Source: Neoscytalidium dimidiatum
Taxonomy: Eukaryota > Ascomycota > Dothideomycetes > Botryosphaeriales > Botryosphaeriaceae
DNA length: 64,000 nucleotides
Direction: 5' to 3'
Assembly: GCA_037367355.1 (NCBI GenBank)
Contig: CM074703.1
Location: 124,001 to 188,000, forward strand
The position numbers and the translations under genes were made by a program. Below, piece after piece: positions 34,243-47,319 of this stretch. The notes below the pieces were generated by a model. It searched no databases. It was given only the letters and a program-made list of their open reading frames with translations, and was not told where the DNA came from. Each line of letters opens with the position of its first letter. Positions within the stretch are counted from its first letter, which is position 1.

Positions 34243-36840
34243 GCTGCCGGCCCGGCTGCGCTGCGGTGCGACTCGCGCTTGCTTGTAGCTTGACTGGCTA
34301 ACGAAGGACTGACCACCCCATCAATCAACACAACACGCCAACAGCGCCAATGGCAGCATCGCCAGCGGCACTCCAGACGCCCGCTCTCCTCACCCTCACA
34401 CTACAGCGCTCTCACCCACTAGATTCCTCACCTCCCCCCATCGCCACCATATGCACGCATCTCAATCGACGGTTACACGCATCTCGCATGGAACATGCTG
34501 CGCATGATCGATGAACGCCCGACCCAATCTATCCCTCAAGGCCGCTTCGTATCGTGCCTCGAGCCGAGTGCCAGATCCCCTCGCTTTCCACTTGCGAGCC
34601 CGCCCGCAGCCTTCAGCCACGCCCTGCTGATTCCACCACAAAGAGGACCTGTCTCATCCTCACTCCCCATCTCGACCATCCCAGCAGCGTCATCGTCGAC
34701 TCCCGCCGCCACCCTGCCGCCCATGGCGCTTCTCTCCTCCAGCCGCGGGGCCACCGTGCTGGCCATGTCCTGTCTGGCCCGCCCACCACGACATGGCATC
34801 TTCCGCCTCCCGGCATCCTTCAATGCCCGGCTCCCGGCTCGCTGAGTGCCCGCGGCCCGCCTCTTCCTCCAGCGCCCATCATCATCATCATCATCGTCGT
34901 CGCCCGCCGGTTTCATGAACCACTGCTTGCTGCGCTTCACTCCTACAAACATTCCGAGTGGCCAGATCTTGCATGATCCCGGCCTATATCACTCGCCTTA
35001 GTGGCCAGCCTTGCCCGCCCATCCCGGCTCCTGGCCACCTTTCCGACATCCACCCGCCCGCCTTCCCGACGCCTCAACCCTCTTTTCGGATTGCCAACGA
35101 ATCCCACTGCGCCGGCACCGACATCTCAGACCAGCTCGACAACCTGCCCTTGCTCGGTGCCCGCACCCTTCGATTGCCAAGAACCACCCTTGGCCATCGA
35201 GCCGCCATGCCTGCTCCAGGTCGTGAATGAGGCCCCGATCTGACCAGAGTCCACAATTCCATCGCAATCCCAAACACCTGGAGACCCGCCATTTCCACTG
35301 CCCCTGCCGCCTCATCGCCCTCCGACCCTCGCCTCTCGCCTCTGCCTCGCCTGTTCTCGCCTTGACCGCACGGCTGGATCGTCACTCAACCACCACCGCA
35401 CCTGCACGGCCACACGGACTCGGCTACCATCATCGGATCTCGGTGTTTTGCATGGTCCAACCCATCGTTGCACAAAGCACCCATGGCCTGATTCGGCATC
35501 TTTTCCCACTCGCCCTCGCCAATCAAAATTCCGATCCCAGTCCCATTACCACTTCTCCTCATCTCCATGCCGTCAATGGATCGTTCCCCGCTCCCTATGA
35601 TTTCTTCTGACCCCACAGACCACGCGACTCACCACCGCAGGGCAGACAGGGGGGAAAAAAAAAATTAGGGGCAGCGAATCGGCCACCACAGACAACTTTG
35701 CGACAGTGCTCGCTCCCAACAGAGCCAGAGGGCAGATGTCCGTGTGTACGGAGACGCGCACAGGTCAAGCGCACGTACTCGACTGATTCCCACAGCGTCC
35801 CTCCCCCCCCCCCTCCCCCCTCCGCGCACCATCCCTGCATATACGCAGAAAGTGTCAACACCTGCATAACTTCACCCTAAAATCGATCTCGCATACGTTA
35901 GCTGCAGCCGGAATCCATGCAAAGTAAAAAAAAAAAAAGCAGGCGAGACGAAGCGATCAACGCAATCTGGAGCAAGGCAAAAAAAAAAATCTTGCTGCTC
36001 CCCTCCCCTCTCGCCACGTCTTCCCATTCGTCGAACCGTACTCTCGGGTTTCTTTTTTTTTTTTTCCCCCTCTCGCCAATGGCCAGGCCATCTTTCTATT
36101 CTTTCTTCCGAGAATCCGCTTCCGCGCGGCGCACTTCGAAAAAAAAAAAGGCTGGACCCTTTCCCGTTTTGGTTTCTTATTTCAAATGCAGGGAGGAAGG
36201 CGAAATTTTGGAAGGGGAAACCTTGGTTTGACGAGAGGAGGGGGGGGAGGGGGGGAGGGAGGATATCGGCCACCTCCGAGGAGCGTTTGATGATGGTGGT
36301 GACTGACGGGGGTACTTGGAACTCCCCGCTCGCATTCGATTCTCTATCACGTGTATTCTGCCTCATCAGCCATCCTCCGACCGGACCTTTAAGCGGCGGC
36401 GGCGGCGGCGGGGCAAACCAAGCAAGGACGCGGGCGCGCGGGCGGAGGCGAAGCTCCCGAGCATACGTACTCGTACCTGCGTACTTTTTTTTTTTCCCCC
36501 AATGACAAAGGTCTCAGATTTGAAAGAGAGAGAGAGAAAAAAAAAAAGGCGCTTCCGGCGCGAGGATGCAATACTCCAACCCTCCAATGGAATAGCCACC
36601 GCTGTGCCCTGATTCCGTTGGAGGGTGGGGCGAGATCGAGATTGCGTGGGTGCGTGGGAAACTACGTACAACCACAACCGACTGACGGCGGGGGGAAGTA
36701 CGTGCAGCGCTTAGTTGCAGCAGCGTCAGGTCCGGTTTTGCTCGAAAATAACGGGAGCGGGGCGGGGAAAAGGGGAGTGCGGAAAGCGCGCTTTCAGAAG
36801 CAGCATCGTGCATGCATGCGCCGGCCTGCCTGCTTGTCCC

Positions 36841-36890
36841 TTCTTTTCCTTCCTTCCTTCCTTCCCTCCTTCCCTCCCTCCCTCCCCACC
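36841..36890 (+). repeat. (CCTT)n/(CCCT)n pyrimidine tract
   Basis: Uninterrupted C/T tetranucleotides, followed at 36932-36960 by a GA-rich purine tract. Confidence 0.8.
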
Positions 36891-39310
36891 TGCAGCCGCA
36901 ATGACCATCTAGTCAGCCGTTTCTCAGGAGAGAGACAGAGACAGAGAGAGAGAGAGAGAAGGGTAAGAGATTATGTGCGCGTGCGGACACGGCTTCCCTC
37001 CCGCCATCCGCTCTCGCTCGACGAGATCTCGATGTCTTGGGCCGCACGACAGGAGCGGGGGGGGGGGGTTGGTGTTGGGCATGAACAACAATAGCAGCAA
37101 AGGACGACAAACCGCATTCTCCTGTTCAGCCCGCTTTTCGATTTCAGGATTGATCGTGATCGATGCAATTTCACTGACCACATTTCTCTTTCTCCTTTCG
37201 TCATGCTGGAAAAAAAAAATAGAAGATCGTCGTCTATTGCACATGGATCTGCAGGTAAGAGATACGTATTTCACATCTGGCACGGCGGAGCCAGCGCCGT
37301 CCATCGTTCTTCCCTCTTTTCCCTCTCTCAACGGCTCTTTCGCTCCCTGCTCGTTCCATCCATCCTTTCTCTGGATTTGGTGGAGCTGTGGGCGGGATGA
37401 GTAAGTGCTTTGGCGGAGATATGCGAGCTGTCAATGCTTGCTTGCGTCGTGCTGCAGGTTCGCTAGTCCAGTGCCCTCAATGACTGGGAGGGGAGCCGTA
37501 GAGGAGCCAGTGCACGAGATATCAAGAAAGGATGAAGGAGCACCTTGGCTACCTGCGAGTCTGTTCCGGATCTCAGGTAGATGTTGCGTCAGGGGGGGAG
37601 AGGGTTGGAGAGGGAGAGAGAGAGAAGACCGCACTGGCCTGGTTCGGGTCCAGCAGGAATTCTGACCTGCATTTCCTGCTTGGGGAATCTCTTTACCACG
37701 GTTTCATTGTAAGGCCGGGTGGCTATGTGAAGCAAGACAAGGCAAAAACGGCAGGGCGATGACAGTGGAGACCTCGGGAACGATTATCTCCTTTTCTTGG
37801 AAAAGGAAGGTTCTCTAGAGGTTGTACCTGAAGTTTAGGTGTTTTCTTTTTTTTTTTTCTGTCAAGAGACCGTCTGCTGTTGATAAACCGATGAACTGGC
37901 AACGGCTATGTTGTGCAAGGACGTTGCGGTGGAGGGTACATTGAACCGATGCTCCTTGTCCTGCTACGCTGGGCGGGGCGCTTACCTGCAGCTAGCTGAG
38001 CGGAAGACTTCGCAGGCGGATTGCCCGGCGGGGGAGAGCCATGTTGCACAAGATTGCCAGCGCGTACGGAACAGGCCCCTTGTAAGCTCCATCTCGGATG
38101 CCGACGATGGCGACGAGCTCATGCAAGTGCGCGCAATCGCGAGGCGCGTAAGGGGAAGAGATGCCGCGTTCAGGAGGGAAAACGGGGAAGCAGTAATGGT
38201 GAAGCAAAGAAATGGCAAGGCGAAGCACCTGCACACGAGGTGTTGTTGAACAATGCTTCACGCAGGGCGACGTAGCGCCTTGTGCCGCCGTTGATCATTT
38301 TCCCTCCCGGGGGAAAGTCGTTAGCCTTGCGATTTTTTATTTGTTTTGCTCTTCCCCGTCCCCTTCTCAAGTCGCAAGGTCTCCCGGGATTTGCTGGGAC
38401 CGAGAGCGAGGGCCGTGGTAGCACGCGTAGAGACCTTTGTCCGAGTTACTGGATGATACATGGTGTGCGTGCGTGCATGTTAGATCGGAGAACCAGAGCG
38501 CTGGTGTCTGGTGGAGAGATTGTGGTGAGGATTGATGACTCTGAGAGCCTTTCTTTGCTTTTTTCCCCTCCCTTTTCGATATGTTGTGAAAGGGACGGCG
38601 ATACCGGTGTGGCTGCTGCAGTCATTGCTGATACAGGCGGTGCGTGTCAGGTTGATGGGGGATGATTGTGGGTATGTTGGAGATGGGAAGGTAGTACGCA
38701 TGTCGGTGGGTTCTGGGGAGGATGATGATGATGGCGTTGACAGCGCTGCCGGGAGGAATGACACGGAAAGAGAGCAGCTGGTCGTTGGCGCAAGGCAGGA
38801 TTAACTTAGACTCGAGTGTAGGGACGGCCTGGTGCTCCTTGTTCTGGAGTTTTCGTCACAGGCGCAGATGGGAAAGTACGCTCTTGTCAGTCTACGCCGA
38901 CAAAGTTGCTAACTCGCCAGTCCGTCATCGCCATAACGACCACGACCACCGCTGTCGTCATTTCTGGAACAAGGGCTGGTAGCCCTGCGTGGCCCTGCAT
39001 TTTCGATTCTGGAAGCAGACAAACGTGCGCTGTCCTGGGGTCCTAGATCGCAGTATCCTCCGTTTATTCGACTTCCCTTCTTTCCTTTTCTCTTCGTGCT
39101 ACAGAGTGCGCACATACGTTGTGCGCATGTATCATGCAGGAATCGAACGTTCGATTGCGACTTCCATGCAAGCCCCGAGAAATAAAAAAGAAGTATCGAT
39201 TCATGACGTTCCGGCTGGATGGGTTGGGGCGGTGGAGGCCACGGATCTTGTTCCGCGGTGGCCCTGCGCAGCCCTGCCCTGCCCTGCCCTGACAAAAAGT
39301 CGATGCTGCA

Positions 39311-39339
39311 TGCGTGCGTGCGTGCGTGCGTGCGTGCGT
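39311..39339 (+). repeat. (TGCG)n microsatellite
   Basis: Seven perfect TGCG units, an alternating purine-pyrimidine tract. Confidence 0.9.
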
Positions 39340-41662
39340 TGCGCGGGTATGAGTCGAGACACAGCAATACCTACGGGGGTCAGTGCTTCATGTTCGACGA
39401 CGTTTTTAGGGTCAATCCTGACGACGCTCGGGACAAGCCAAGGGGGCAGTGAGATGTCAAGAGGGCCGAGAAGTTTGGAAAATGTGTCGACAGATGTTAG
39501 CGCCGCCTACGGTATCCGGATCGTTGGTACTCTTCTCTAGGCGGGATAGTTCTCTTTGGACGTTGCAGGCGCGCTTGCTTGTCTTGCGCTTATGTGTGCG
39601 TGTTTTGGGATCGCTGCATTTCCCCGATCCGAGGGCGAGGGAGTGGGGAAAAGGAAGGACGATGCCGCTGGAACGGGGGATGGCTTGGCTGGTACAGGCG
39701 CGTATGTAACGGTCGTACAAGGCTGGGCTTTCTTGGGCGCAGCTGTGCGTCGGATAGATTGGACGGCATGGTAAGGCCCTTTGGAAGGAAGGGAAAGAGA
39801 TCTGGAATTTCTATCTTGAAAGGAGGCTGGCTCTTCTCAGCCCTGAAGGGTCTCGTTTCGGCGACTTGCTTGTGGAAAGATCTCTGTACGTGTGTAGTCG
39901 TGCAGATCGATGCGTATACGACGGCCCGTTCCAAAAGTGTTTGCAACAAAGCGAGGCGCTTCGCACGGAAAGAACATTACGATGCAGGGGCACCATAGTT
40001 CCATTCGGCGGCGGGAATTGTCAATTTATTGCTTCGTTTCTGCATGCAGACTTGCGACGCGCTGTTGCAACGATTCGGATGCGGTCCCTAATGCCTGAAG
40101 AAGCACTTGGTGGGGCGTTTGTAGGAAGAGATTCCTAAGCCTCGCGTTTGCAACAGAAGCCACGAAGAACCAAGAGGGAAGAGCGGACGCTCGCAGAGCC
40201 CTTCCTCGGTCGTTCAGCCGCAGCGACGCGTATACGGAATAACCCAGCCCAACAAGTAGGTGCACTGACTTCGTATATCCAGAAAATCGTTCCTTCTCCC
40301 AGGCATCGGCAGTTACGATACACGAGCCATCCGGCGGGATGAAGAGAAAGAGAAATCCCACCGGAGAAAGGGAAAGACAGCAGGCCTTCGCGTCCCAGCT
40401 GGGCCTCACGTTGACGGCAAGCTCCTAATTTCGTGGATTGCTACTCGATCGGTCTCTTCAAGTAAGAGCCGCGGTAAGTGGAATGCTGCTGCACCACGTG
40501 TGGGGGCTAGAAATTGGGACAGCTGGACGGAGGACTTAACTGCTGTGGAGAACCTTCTGGGCATTCAAAGAGCGGAGCGGGGCCCTAGTAGCCACGATGA
40601 TCTGTTCCGATATAGCTTCACTGTGGTCATAGCGGGAGAAAGCAGGGGGCAGTGTAGAATAGGGAAGAAAGGGCAAGCTGTGGGTTTGGAGGAAGGAGAT
40701 TACCTTACGCAAGTCCGGAGCCGCACGTCCGTTGTTTTGCGCCTTGCTGGACTGAAAGGCACCGGCCAGGTCGATTATTGCGCACGGGGACACGCGGTGT
40801 GGAGAATGCTTGGGACCCGACCGGCTTCTCAATCGGCAACGCTGCAACAGTAATGGTAATCTACGCGCCGTTTGAGAACAACGATATCTCTGACACGAGA
40901 GATCAATGGTACCGAGGTGGAAAGGTAGCGAAGGCCAGAGAATTGTGCCCATCGAGCAGGACAACAGGCAGTGCTCGTATCTCGCCCTCGCCTATTTCTC
41001 AGGAACACTCGAGATCGTACGTCACCGGACGGGAAAAGGAACACAAAAACAGCCCTTCAGTTCACCCCGACAACCAACCAACACCCCGGCCCACCGCGTA
41101 ACCGCCTTCACGCCCGTTGGTTGGCTTGCTATAGATATCTCTCAACCCCCCCGGTTGACACAATGCATGCCAATCCCGCCTATCTGCCAAAGCCTCGCAC
41201 CTGCAGCAGCGACGCCTCAAGCTGGTCCCGGCACAGCCAACCCCCTTGCCGCGGAAGCGTCGCGCCGACGGGAGCTTGACCTTTCCGAGCTTGGAGCGCT
41301 AAGATTTCCAAAAAATCTCTCTCTTACCGTGTGGATGGGAGGAGGAGGCCAGTTGGGGGTCGGACGGTGCTTTGCGGCTTATGCTTACTGGCATTTCTCC
41401 GCTGCGAGCAGCTTGCTTAGTGGTCGCGACTTCCGCTGCGGCATGAAGCTAATGGGCTAGCTGCTGCGGCGCGGGCGGGCAGACGGGTAGGCTAGGGAAG
41501 TTCGCAGCTTGGGCTGGCATGATTGGGCGCGAGGCGCATGGCTGAGCATTGCGGCGGTGAGGACGGCGCGCGTGGTGAATGTGCGGGACTGCCCCTCGGG
41601 CCCTGCCAATATGCGGCGCGGTAGGGGTCACTTACGTAGGCGGATCCGCGGACGTGGGTGCG

Positions 41663-41778
41663 CCTCGTGCGAGAGAGAGGGGAGGAAAGAGATCGGCTGG
41701 CGATGCGCGGTACTTTCCTCGTGCGAGAGAGAGGGGAGGAAAGAGATCGGCTGGCGATGCGCGGTACTTTCCTCGTGC
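41663..41778 (+). repeat. 54-bp direct tandem duplication
   Basis: Copies are at 41663-41716 and 41717-41770 and appear identical, followed by the first 8 bases of a third copy (41771-41778). Each contains a GA-rich core. It is not coding. Confidence 0.9.
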
Positions 41779-44700
41779 TATGGATCTCAGAGCGCGAGCA
41801 CGAGAAAGTGGCCATATCTCGCCTCAGTCGCCTCACCATTGCTTCGTGGGCTATGCAGCAGCGACGAGGAGGTGAGACGCGCCCGCTGGCACAGGTCTGC
41901 AGGCAAGGAGCGATGTCGTGTGAAACGCACGCTCGCGCATGTTTCGCACGCGCATGAAGGAGGATGGAGGAGCGAGATGGGAGCATGGAGTCAAGAAGAC
42001 AGCTAAGAGCGAGTGCATGGAGGGTGAGGATTCGGCGGTGGCAATATCGCGTGAAGCGGTTCAGGATGACGATCTCACTGGCGGCGAGCGAACGAGAGCC
42101 CCTCTTCGCTGCATCAAGCGAGGGTCAATGCCTGTGATGCGACAGGGTCTGCGGGTGATGCGAGCGGGTGGAAGGTGGAAGGTGAGTTCCGGTGAGATGA
42201 AAATGAGGCCCCAGCAGTGCGGATCTGTACCTGGGCGGGCCAGATGTCAGTTTTTCGAGGATGGAGAAGCTCAGGTAGGGGAGGGCTGGAGGGGGAGGGG
42301 GCATCAGGGGCCGGAGGGGCATCTTCAACAGCGGTGCGCAGCCAAGGCTATCACCAAAACCCCGGACGGACGAAAAAGCGAGGCATCCACTGAGCAGCAG
42401 ATATTTGGCCGATTGCAGCTCGCTATCACCAGGCACACGCCCACTCCCCCACGAGCATGGGCCACTGCGCATTGTGGTGGTGATGACGGCGACGATGACG
42501 GCAAATGCCGGGGATGGTATCGAATTCGGAGGGGGTTGCCCACGCGGATACCAGCATGATGGCAGGGACGTCTGGCATGGGACGGTTAGGCGATTACGAG
42601 TATATGATGGTGCTGACGGCGGAGCAAGATTGGGGAGAGCGCATCTGGGAGGGAGCGGGGCATCAGGAGAGTAAAGATTCCGATTCGACAGGACAGCGCG
42701 TTCGGGATCTTGGGAAAAATGAACAGGCGGCGGCTGCGCCTGCGATTGGCGAGCGGGAGGGTGCAGGCGGTGATCGGTCACATCGACGCAGTCGCGGTCG
42801 GTCGGTCGAGGCGATGCGGGCGAAGCTGCAGGCGGACGCGGAGGAAGAGGCGAGGGAAGAGGCTGAGGCATGGTGTCTGGAGAAGGCTCAAACGACGGCG
42901 GCGGCGGCGGGGGGCTCTGGCGTTTGGTTTGGAAACAGCTGGGCTGGAGCGAAATGCAGTCATGGCGGGACGGCCCTCGAGCGGGCCAGTAGCCAGCGAG
43001 TCAAGGCCCACAGCCGGCGGGCGTGCCGGTGGTCGCCGCGAGCCGGGCCAGGCTTAGCGGCGGGCGGTAGGCGGCGCGAAGACTTGGCCCGCACTGCTAA
43101 ACTGCTCGGATCGCCAAAATCCTGCCCGGCAGCCGACGTCGAGCCCTCTCCGCCCCGACAACCGCCTGTACACAGTACTGTCAGCCCCCCTCCCCAGCGC
43201 CGCGATCCGCGTCATCGCGCTCCTCCTTGACCACCAATGCGCCGCATTGCTGGGCCTCAATCTTGTGTTCCTCCTGTCTTGGGCTGCAGCACCTCGACCG
43301 AAGCCCCAATGCGGCCAGTGTGCCCCTGAAAGGCTGCGCGCCCTGGCCGGCCTTCTGCATTTGGCAGTGGCACGTGGGTGCAAAGTCTGAGCATGCCTGC
43401 AGCCTCGCTGCCATCTTGAGAGAGGAGATCCACTTTCGCGTCCCTACGACTCGATGTTGGGGGCCAAAAAGCCCTCGCTCTATTTGGATTTTCCCACTGT
43501 GACTCGAGATTTGAGGCTGATGGTGGGCCCGAAAGCCATTGCGCTGCGTCTGGACCGCTTGGATCGCCCAGCCTGTCTCGAGCTGAGAGTCTCCACGCCT
43601 CCGGGTCGTCATCTGGAGTGCCATGGCGTTCGTATGTTGCGCAGTGCGCACGCGGAGCCCTGCACCTGCACTTACCGCCGGAGCGAGTCAGGCCGCAACC
43701 TCAGTCGTTGACGACAGTTCGTTCTGCCGTCTTTCACTGCCCGACAATGATTGCCACCTGGGATGTTTCGCTGCTGCTGCTGCTGCTGCCGCCGCAGACT
43801 TGGTTCCTCGGTCCTCGAGCCCCACGGCGGCCGCCTGTCCTATTTCGAGCCGCTGCGACGGATCCGTGCGTTAAGCGCGCTGGGAGGGAAGAGGAACATG
43901 CACCACCGAGCCCGCATTTCATCTCTCACGTGTCCGCTTTGAGGTGTTCACAATAATATCGAACGTGCACACTGGTAGGGCGCGGGCCCGTCCGTTATCG
44001 TCCAGGAGGGTGGAAGGGGAGGGGGGAGAGGGAGCGGCCTGCAGCCATGGAGAGCCCGGCCTTGAGCTGCGAACACCAGCAAACCCAACCGTCTGAGTCG
44101 TGGAAGAAATGCACGTTACAGCGCAGGCTGCCGGCGGTGAGGCAGCAGCAGGGCAAGTGGGCGAGTGGACGAGCGGGCGAGTTGGCGTGGCTGAAGGAGG
44201 GTGGTGGTGATGGTGGTGGTGAAACCTCGACGGGATCAAGGGTGTTGGTCGCAGAAGGCGTCGCCTGAGGACTGGGCGCCACCGTTTCCAAAGGATTGTA
44301 GGCGCAGAATCGTCGCCAATTCGGGTATGCACCTGAAATGGCGCATCGATTCTATCACTTTCCCAAGAGCCTCACCCGCCACCGAGGGTCCTGCTCGACC
44401 AGGGCCCCGGCACGTCGGGAGGGCGGCTTCTCTCACGCGCCCGAGGCTACTGCAGGTCCGCAAGCATCGTGTTGTAGATCGCCCAAGAGATTGATGATGC
44501 CGATGAGATTGTATCGGGAAGGCCGGCCGGGGTGGAGGGATCGTAGGGCGGTGATCTGCTGGATGGCCGTTGCTCGGGGAAGCGGAAGGCAGTCGCCTCG
44601 CGTTTGGCGAGGCTGCGAGACCGGAGCCAAGCTTGTCAATCGCCAGGCGCGTCTGGATCTGGCAACCATCTGAAACCGGAAATCTACCCCAGATTGCGCA

Positions 44701-45048
44701 AGAGAGGGGTTTGCGTGGGCGAAGAAGAATGCAGCAGCTTTCGTCGGGCCTCGGTGGGCGAGCGAGCACTTGCAGCCAGCGTGCAGGCTGGCGCTCACGC
44801 TGGCGTTGGCGTGCCAGATCCGAGACAGCAGAACCCGGCGCGCGGGTACTGTGCGGATGGGCTGTTTCGAAGACGCTGGTGCTGGCTGGCGGTCAAAGCA
44901 GCACGCAACGGCGGCCGCCGCAGTGCAGCGCAGTGCAGCGAGGTAGACGGGCAGGCGGTCCTTGGCTGGCGGCGAGGCTTCGAGCGCGTCCGGGCTACTG
45001 GCGCCCGAAGCCTGGCGCGATCGGACCGGCAGGGCCCTGGACGATATC

Positions 45049-45096
45049 GAGCAGCAGCAGGAGCAGCAGCAGGAGCAGCAGCAGGAGCAGCAGCAT
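45049..45096 (+). repeat. 12-bp tandem repeat GAGCAGCAGCAG
   Basis: Four copies, the last ending CAT instead of CAG. Confidence 0.9.
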
Positions 45097-45977
45097 CAGC
45101 ATGCGATGGAGCGCTGGGGCGGCGTGCGTCCGGTTGAAGGAGCGCGCGCGCATTGCACATCCGCCGGTGGCGCTGACCTGAACCAAGCTGGCGGGTCGGG
45201 TCGTTGACTCGCGCACCACAAGTTATTCCCAGCACATTTGCGGGCGCGGCGGGCGCATCGCGCGGGTCTGAGGGCTCGCTCGGAACAGGGGAATCCCAGC
45301 GACCACCTTCTGCAGGCATCTTCCCAGTCTGCCCAGCGCGCGACGGCGAATCAGCCTGCGAGGCGCATCTCCTCGTCCCAGATTGTCGGGACTCAGTAGC
45401 GTGGGGATTTCCCAGCACTTGGTGATGGCCGCGTCGTTTGGCCGACGGCGCAGCGGGCGCTTTGGCGATACGGTGCTGACGCCTACGCCTGCCGCTGGAG
45501 CCAGCCGTCGCACTCGCTTTTGGCGGTTGACGTCGTGCCGGCCGCTCCAACACGCTCTGTCCGCCGTCCGCCCGCGCACTGCACCGCACCCCTGCTGCAT
45601 CCCTGCCCAGGATCGAGGAGCTGAGCGCTGGTGACGGATTGCCTGCCTCCAGCTCCAGCAGCAGCGCCTGCAGCAGTCCGCGCAGCCCGCCGCCGCCGCC
45701 GCCGCTCCTCCCCTCGCGCGCACGCGCGCCGAGGCCTCGCGGCGTGCCCATTTGTCAGAGCCGTGGCGCGCAGGAGGCTTTCTGAGGAGGCGCGATTACA
45801 AAAGGAATTATACGACCCAGAGCGCTGGAGCATGGAGCCCACAGCTCGGGTCTACCGCAATGCCATCAACGCCCGGCAGCGCGAAGGTTCATCCCGCGCT
45901 GTCGCGCCCAAGCTTGCGCCCTGCCTCCAGCCCGCCTGGCCGCCTGGCGCACTGCTGCTGGCGCTGCTCCCGGCAGT

Positions 45978-46041
45978 GCACCTGCACCTGCACCTGCACC
46001 TGCTCCTGCTCCTGCACCTGCTCCTGCTCCTGCTCCTGTTG
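45978..46041 (+). repeat. (CACCTG)n/(CTCCTG)n hexamer array
   Basis: About ten hexamers alternating between CACCTG and CTCCTG. Confidence 0.85.
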
Positions 46042-46662
46042 CTGTTGCCGCCGCCGGCGCCGCCGCTTCTGCTCACGATGGGCGCGCGCCGCTAAAATTA
46101 CGGCAGAGCCATGTCGCACTCGCCAGGGCACTGTGCGATGGGCGGCCGGGGGGCTGGGCCTGGGTCGCATCGCAGCGCCCTCAGATCTCCGTCGCCAGTC
46201 CCAGGCAGGCGGCGCCTTATCAATCGCATCGCATCGCAGGCCATCGCGCGCGCGAGGCCACGGCCAGGTGCTCGCTCGCCAGCCCGCTCGCGCGCCCGCC
46301 ATGGCAGGCAGCCCATCTCCGCCGGGCGCACGCGGTCACGAGCAGGCAGGGACCAGGCCCTGACGACACGGAGCCGGCGGAGGGTCGGGCAGTGGGCACG
46401 GCCTGGTCATGGTCACGGCCATGATGCACCCCATTGAGGCTGCGCTAAGACGGCCACTCGCTGCGCAGCCCTCACCTGCCACTCTCTCACCCCCACAGCC
46501 AGCCCAGCACTACCGCACCACCACCTCCTCTGAGCCCTCTCCCGGCCTGAGACCGCGCCCATGCCCCTCGCCTGCAATAAGCACGCCTCGCAAGCCGCAC
46601 GCGCCATACCACGCCCGGCCCGCAGCGACGGCCCCGGCTCTGGCGCCCGTCTCGACCCCCCT

Positions 46663-46664
46663 CC

Positions 46665-46697
<33 letters not shown>

Positions 46698-46703
46698 TAC
46701 ACA
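46663..46703 (+). repeat. (CA)n/(CG)n dinucleotide tract
   Basis: Alternating purine-pyrimidine sequence of CA and CG steps. Confidence 0.85.
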
Positions 46704-46710
46704 CCCATTT

Positions 46711-46779
46711 CCCATGCCCTTGCCCATGCCCTTGTCGGTGCTCATGCCCATGCCCATGCCCATGCCCATGCGGCCCATG
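46711..46779 (+). repeat. (CCCATG)n hexamer array
   Basis: Repeated CCCATG with CCCTTG variants, giving many ATG triplets upstream of the C2H2 gene start. Confidence 0.85.
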
Positions 46780-47319
46780 TCCGCGCGCTGCCCTCATGTC
46801 CATGCCATGCCGCGTCGGTGCCTGTGCTGCCCGCGCGCCTGCCCGTGTGCCTGCCAGCCGGGGGCCTCCCAGCGCGGCGACTTAGCTGCCGAGCGCGCCT
46901 TGCGCAAACTCCCATCTTTCATCACTCTCTTGCTGCTCCTGATGCGCCCGCCCGGTCTCGATCAGTGTTGCACGCCCCCCCAAGCTGGGCTCCCTCCCGG
47001 GCCCACCCATCGTCATCTCCTCCATCCTTGTCCAATCTCAGCGCCGCCGCTGTATAAACCCTCCTTCACGCTGCAACCGTCCCGCTGGGTTCGATTAAGG
47101 TTCGCCACAGCTTCTCTCCTCCGTATGACCTTCTTCTTCCCACGCGTGCGAGCCCAGTAGTACCACCGAGTCTGCCTGTCCAACCAGCGCCTACTTGTAC
47201 TCGCCTATACCCGCCTCTTCTCTCCTGCTCCCTTGTCTCAACCACCCAACAGTCGCACAGCATTGTCCACCGCAAGCCTCTGGTATCATCTTGTCTTTGT
47301 CGAGTCGCACTCCTCCAGA

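Larger units (their letters stand above)
33901..47319. other. 13.4-kb GC-rich gene-free region upstream of the C2H2 regulator
   Basis: No gene is supported. Many open frames exist on both strands, but they overlap each other and are built of Arg/Ala/Pro/Gly/Ser low-complexity sequence without domains, as expected from GC-rich DNA with few stops. Simple repeats, homopolymer runs and one tandem duplication are scattered through it and listed separately. From about 46,480 on, C/T-rich sequence suits the 5' leader and promoter of the gene at 47320. Long regulatory DNA or non-coding transcription is possible but not visible from sequence. Confidence 0.5.

Noticed and set aside
42505..43230. Plus-strand open frame of 241 codons
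   Set aside because: Arg/Gly/Ala-rich without domains, and the minus strand is equally open; no sign of selection in one frame.
44795..45751. Minus-strand open frame of 318 codons, Ala/Arg/Pro/Ser-rich
   Set aside because: Low-complexity content over a CAG-type repeat, overlapping open frames on the other strand, no domain and no splice logic; a product of GC-rich sequence.
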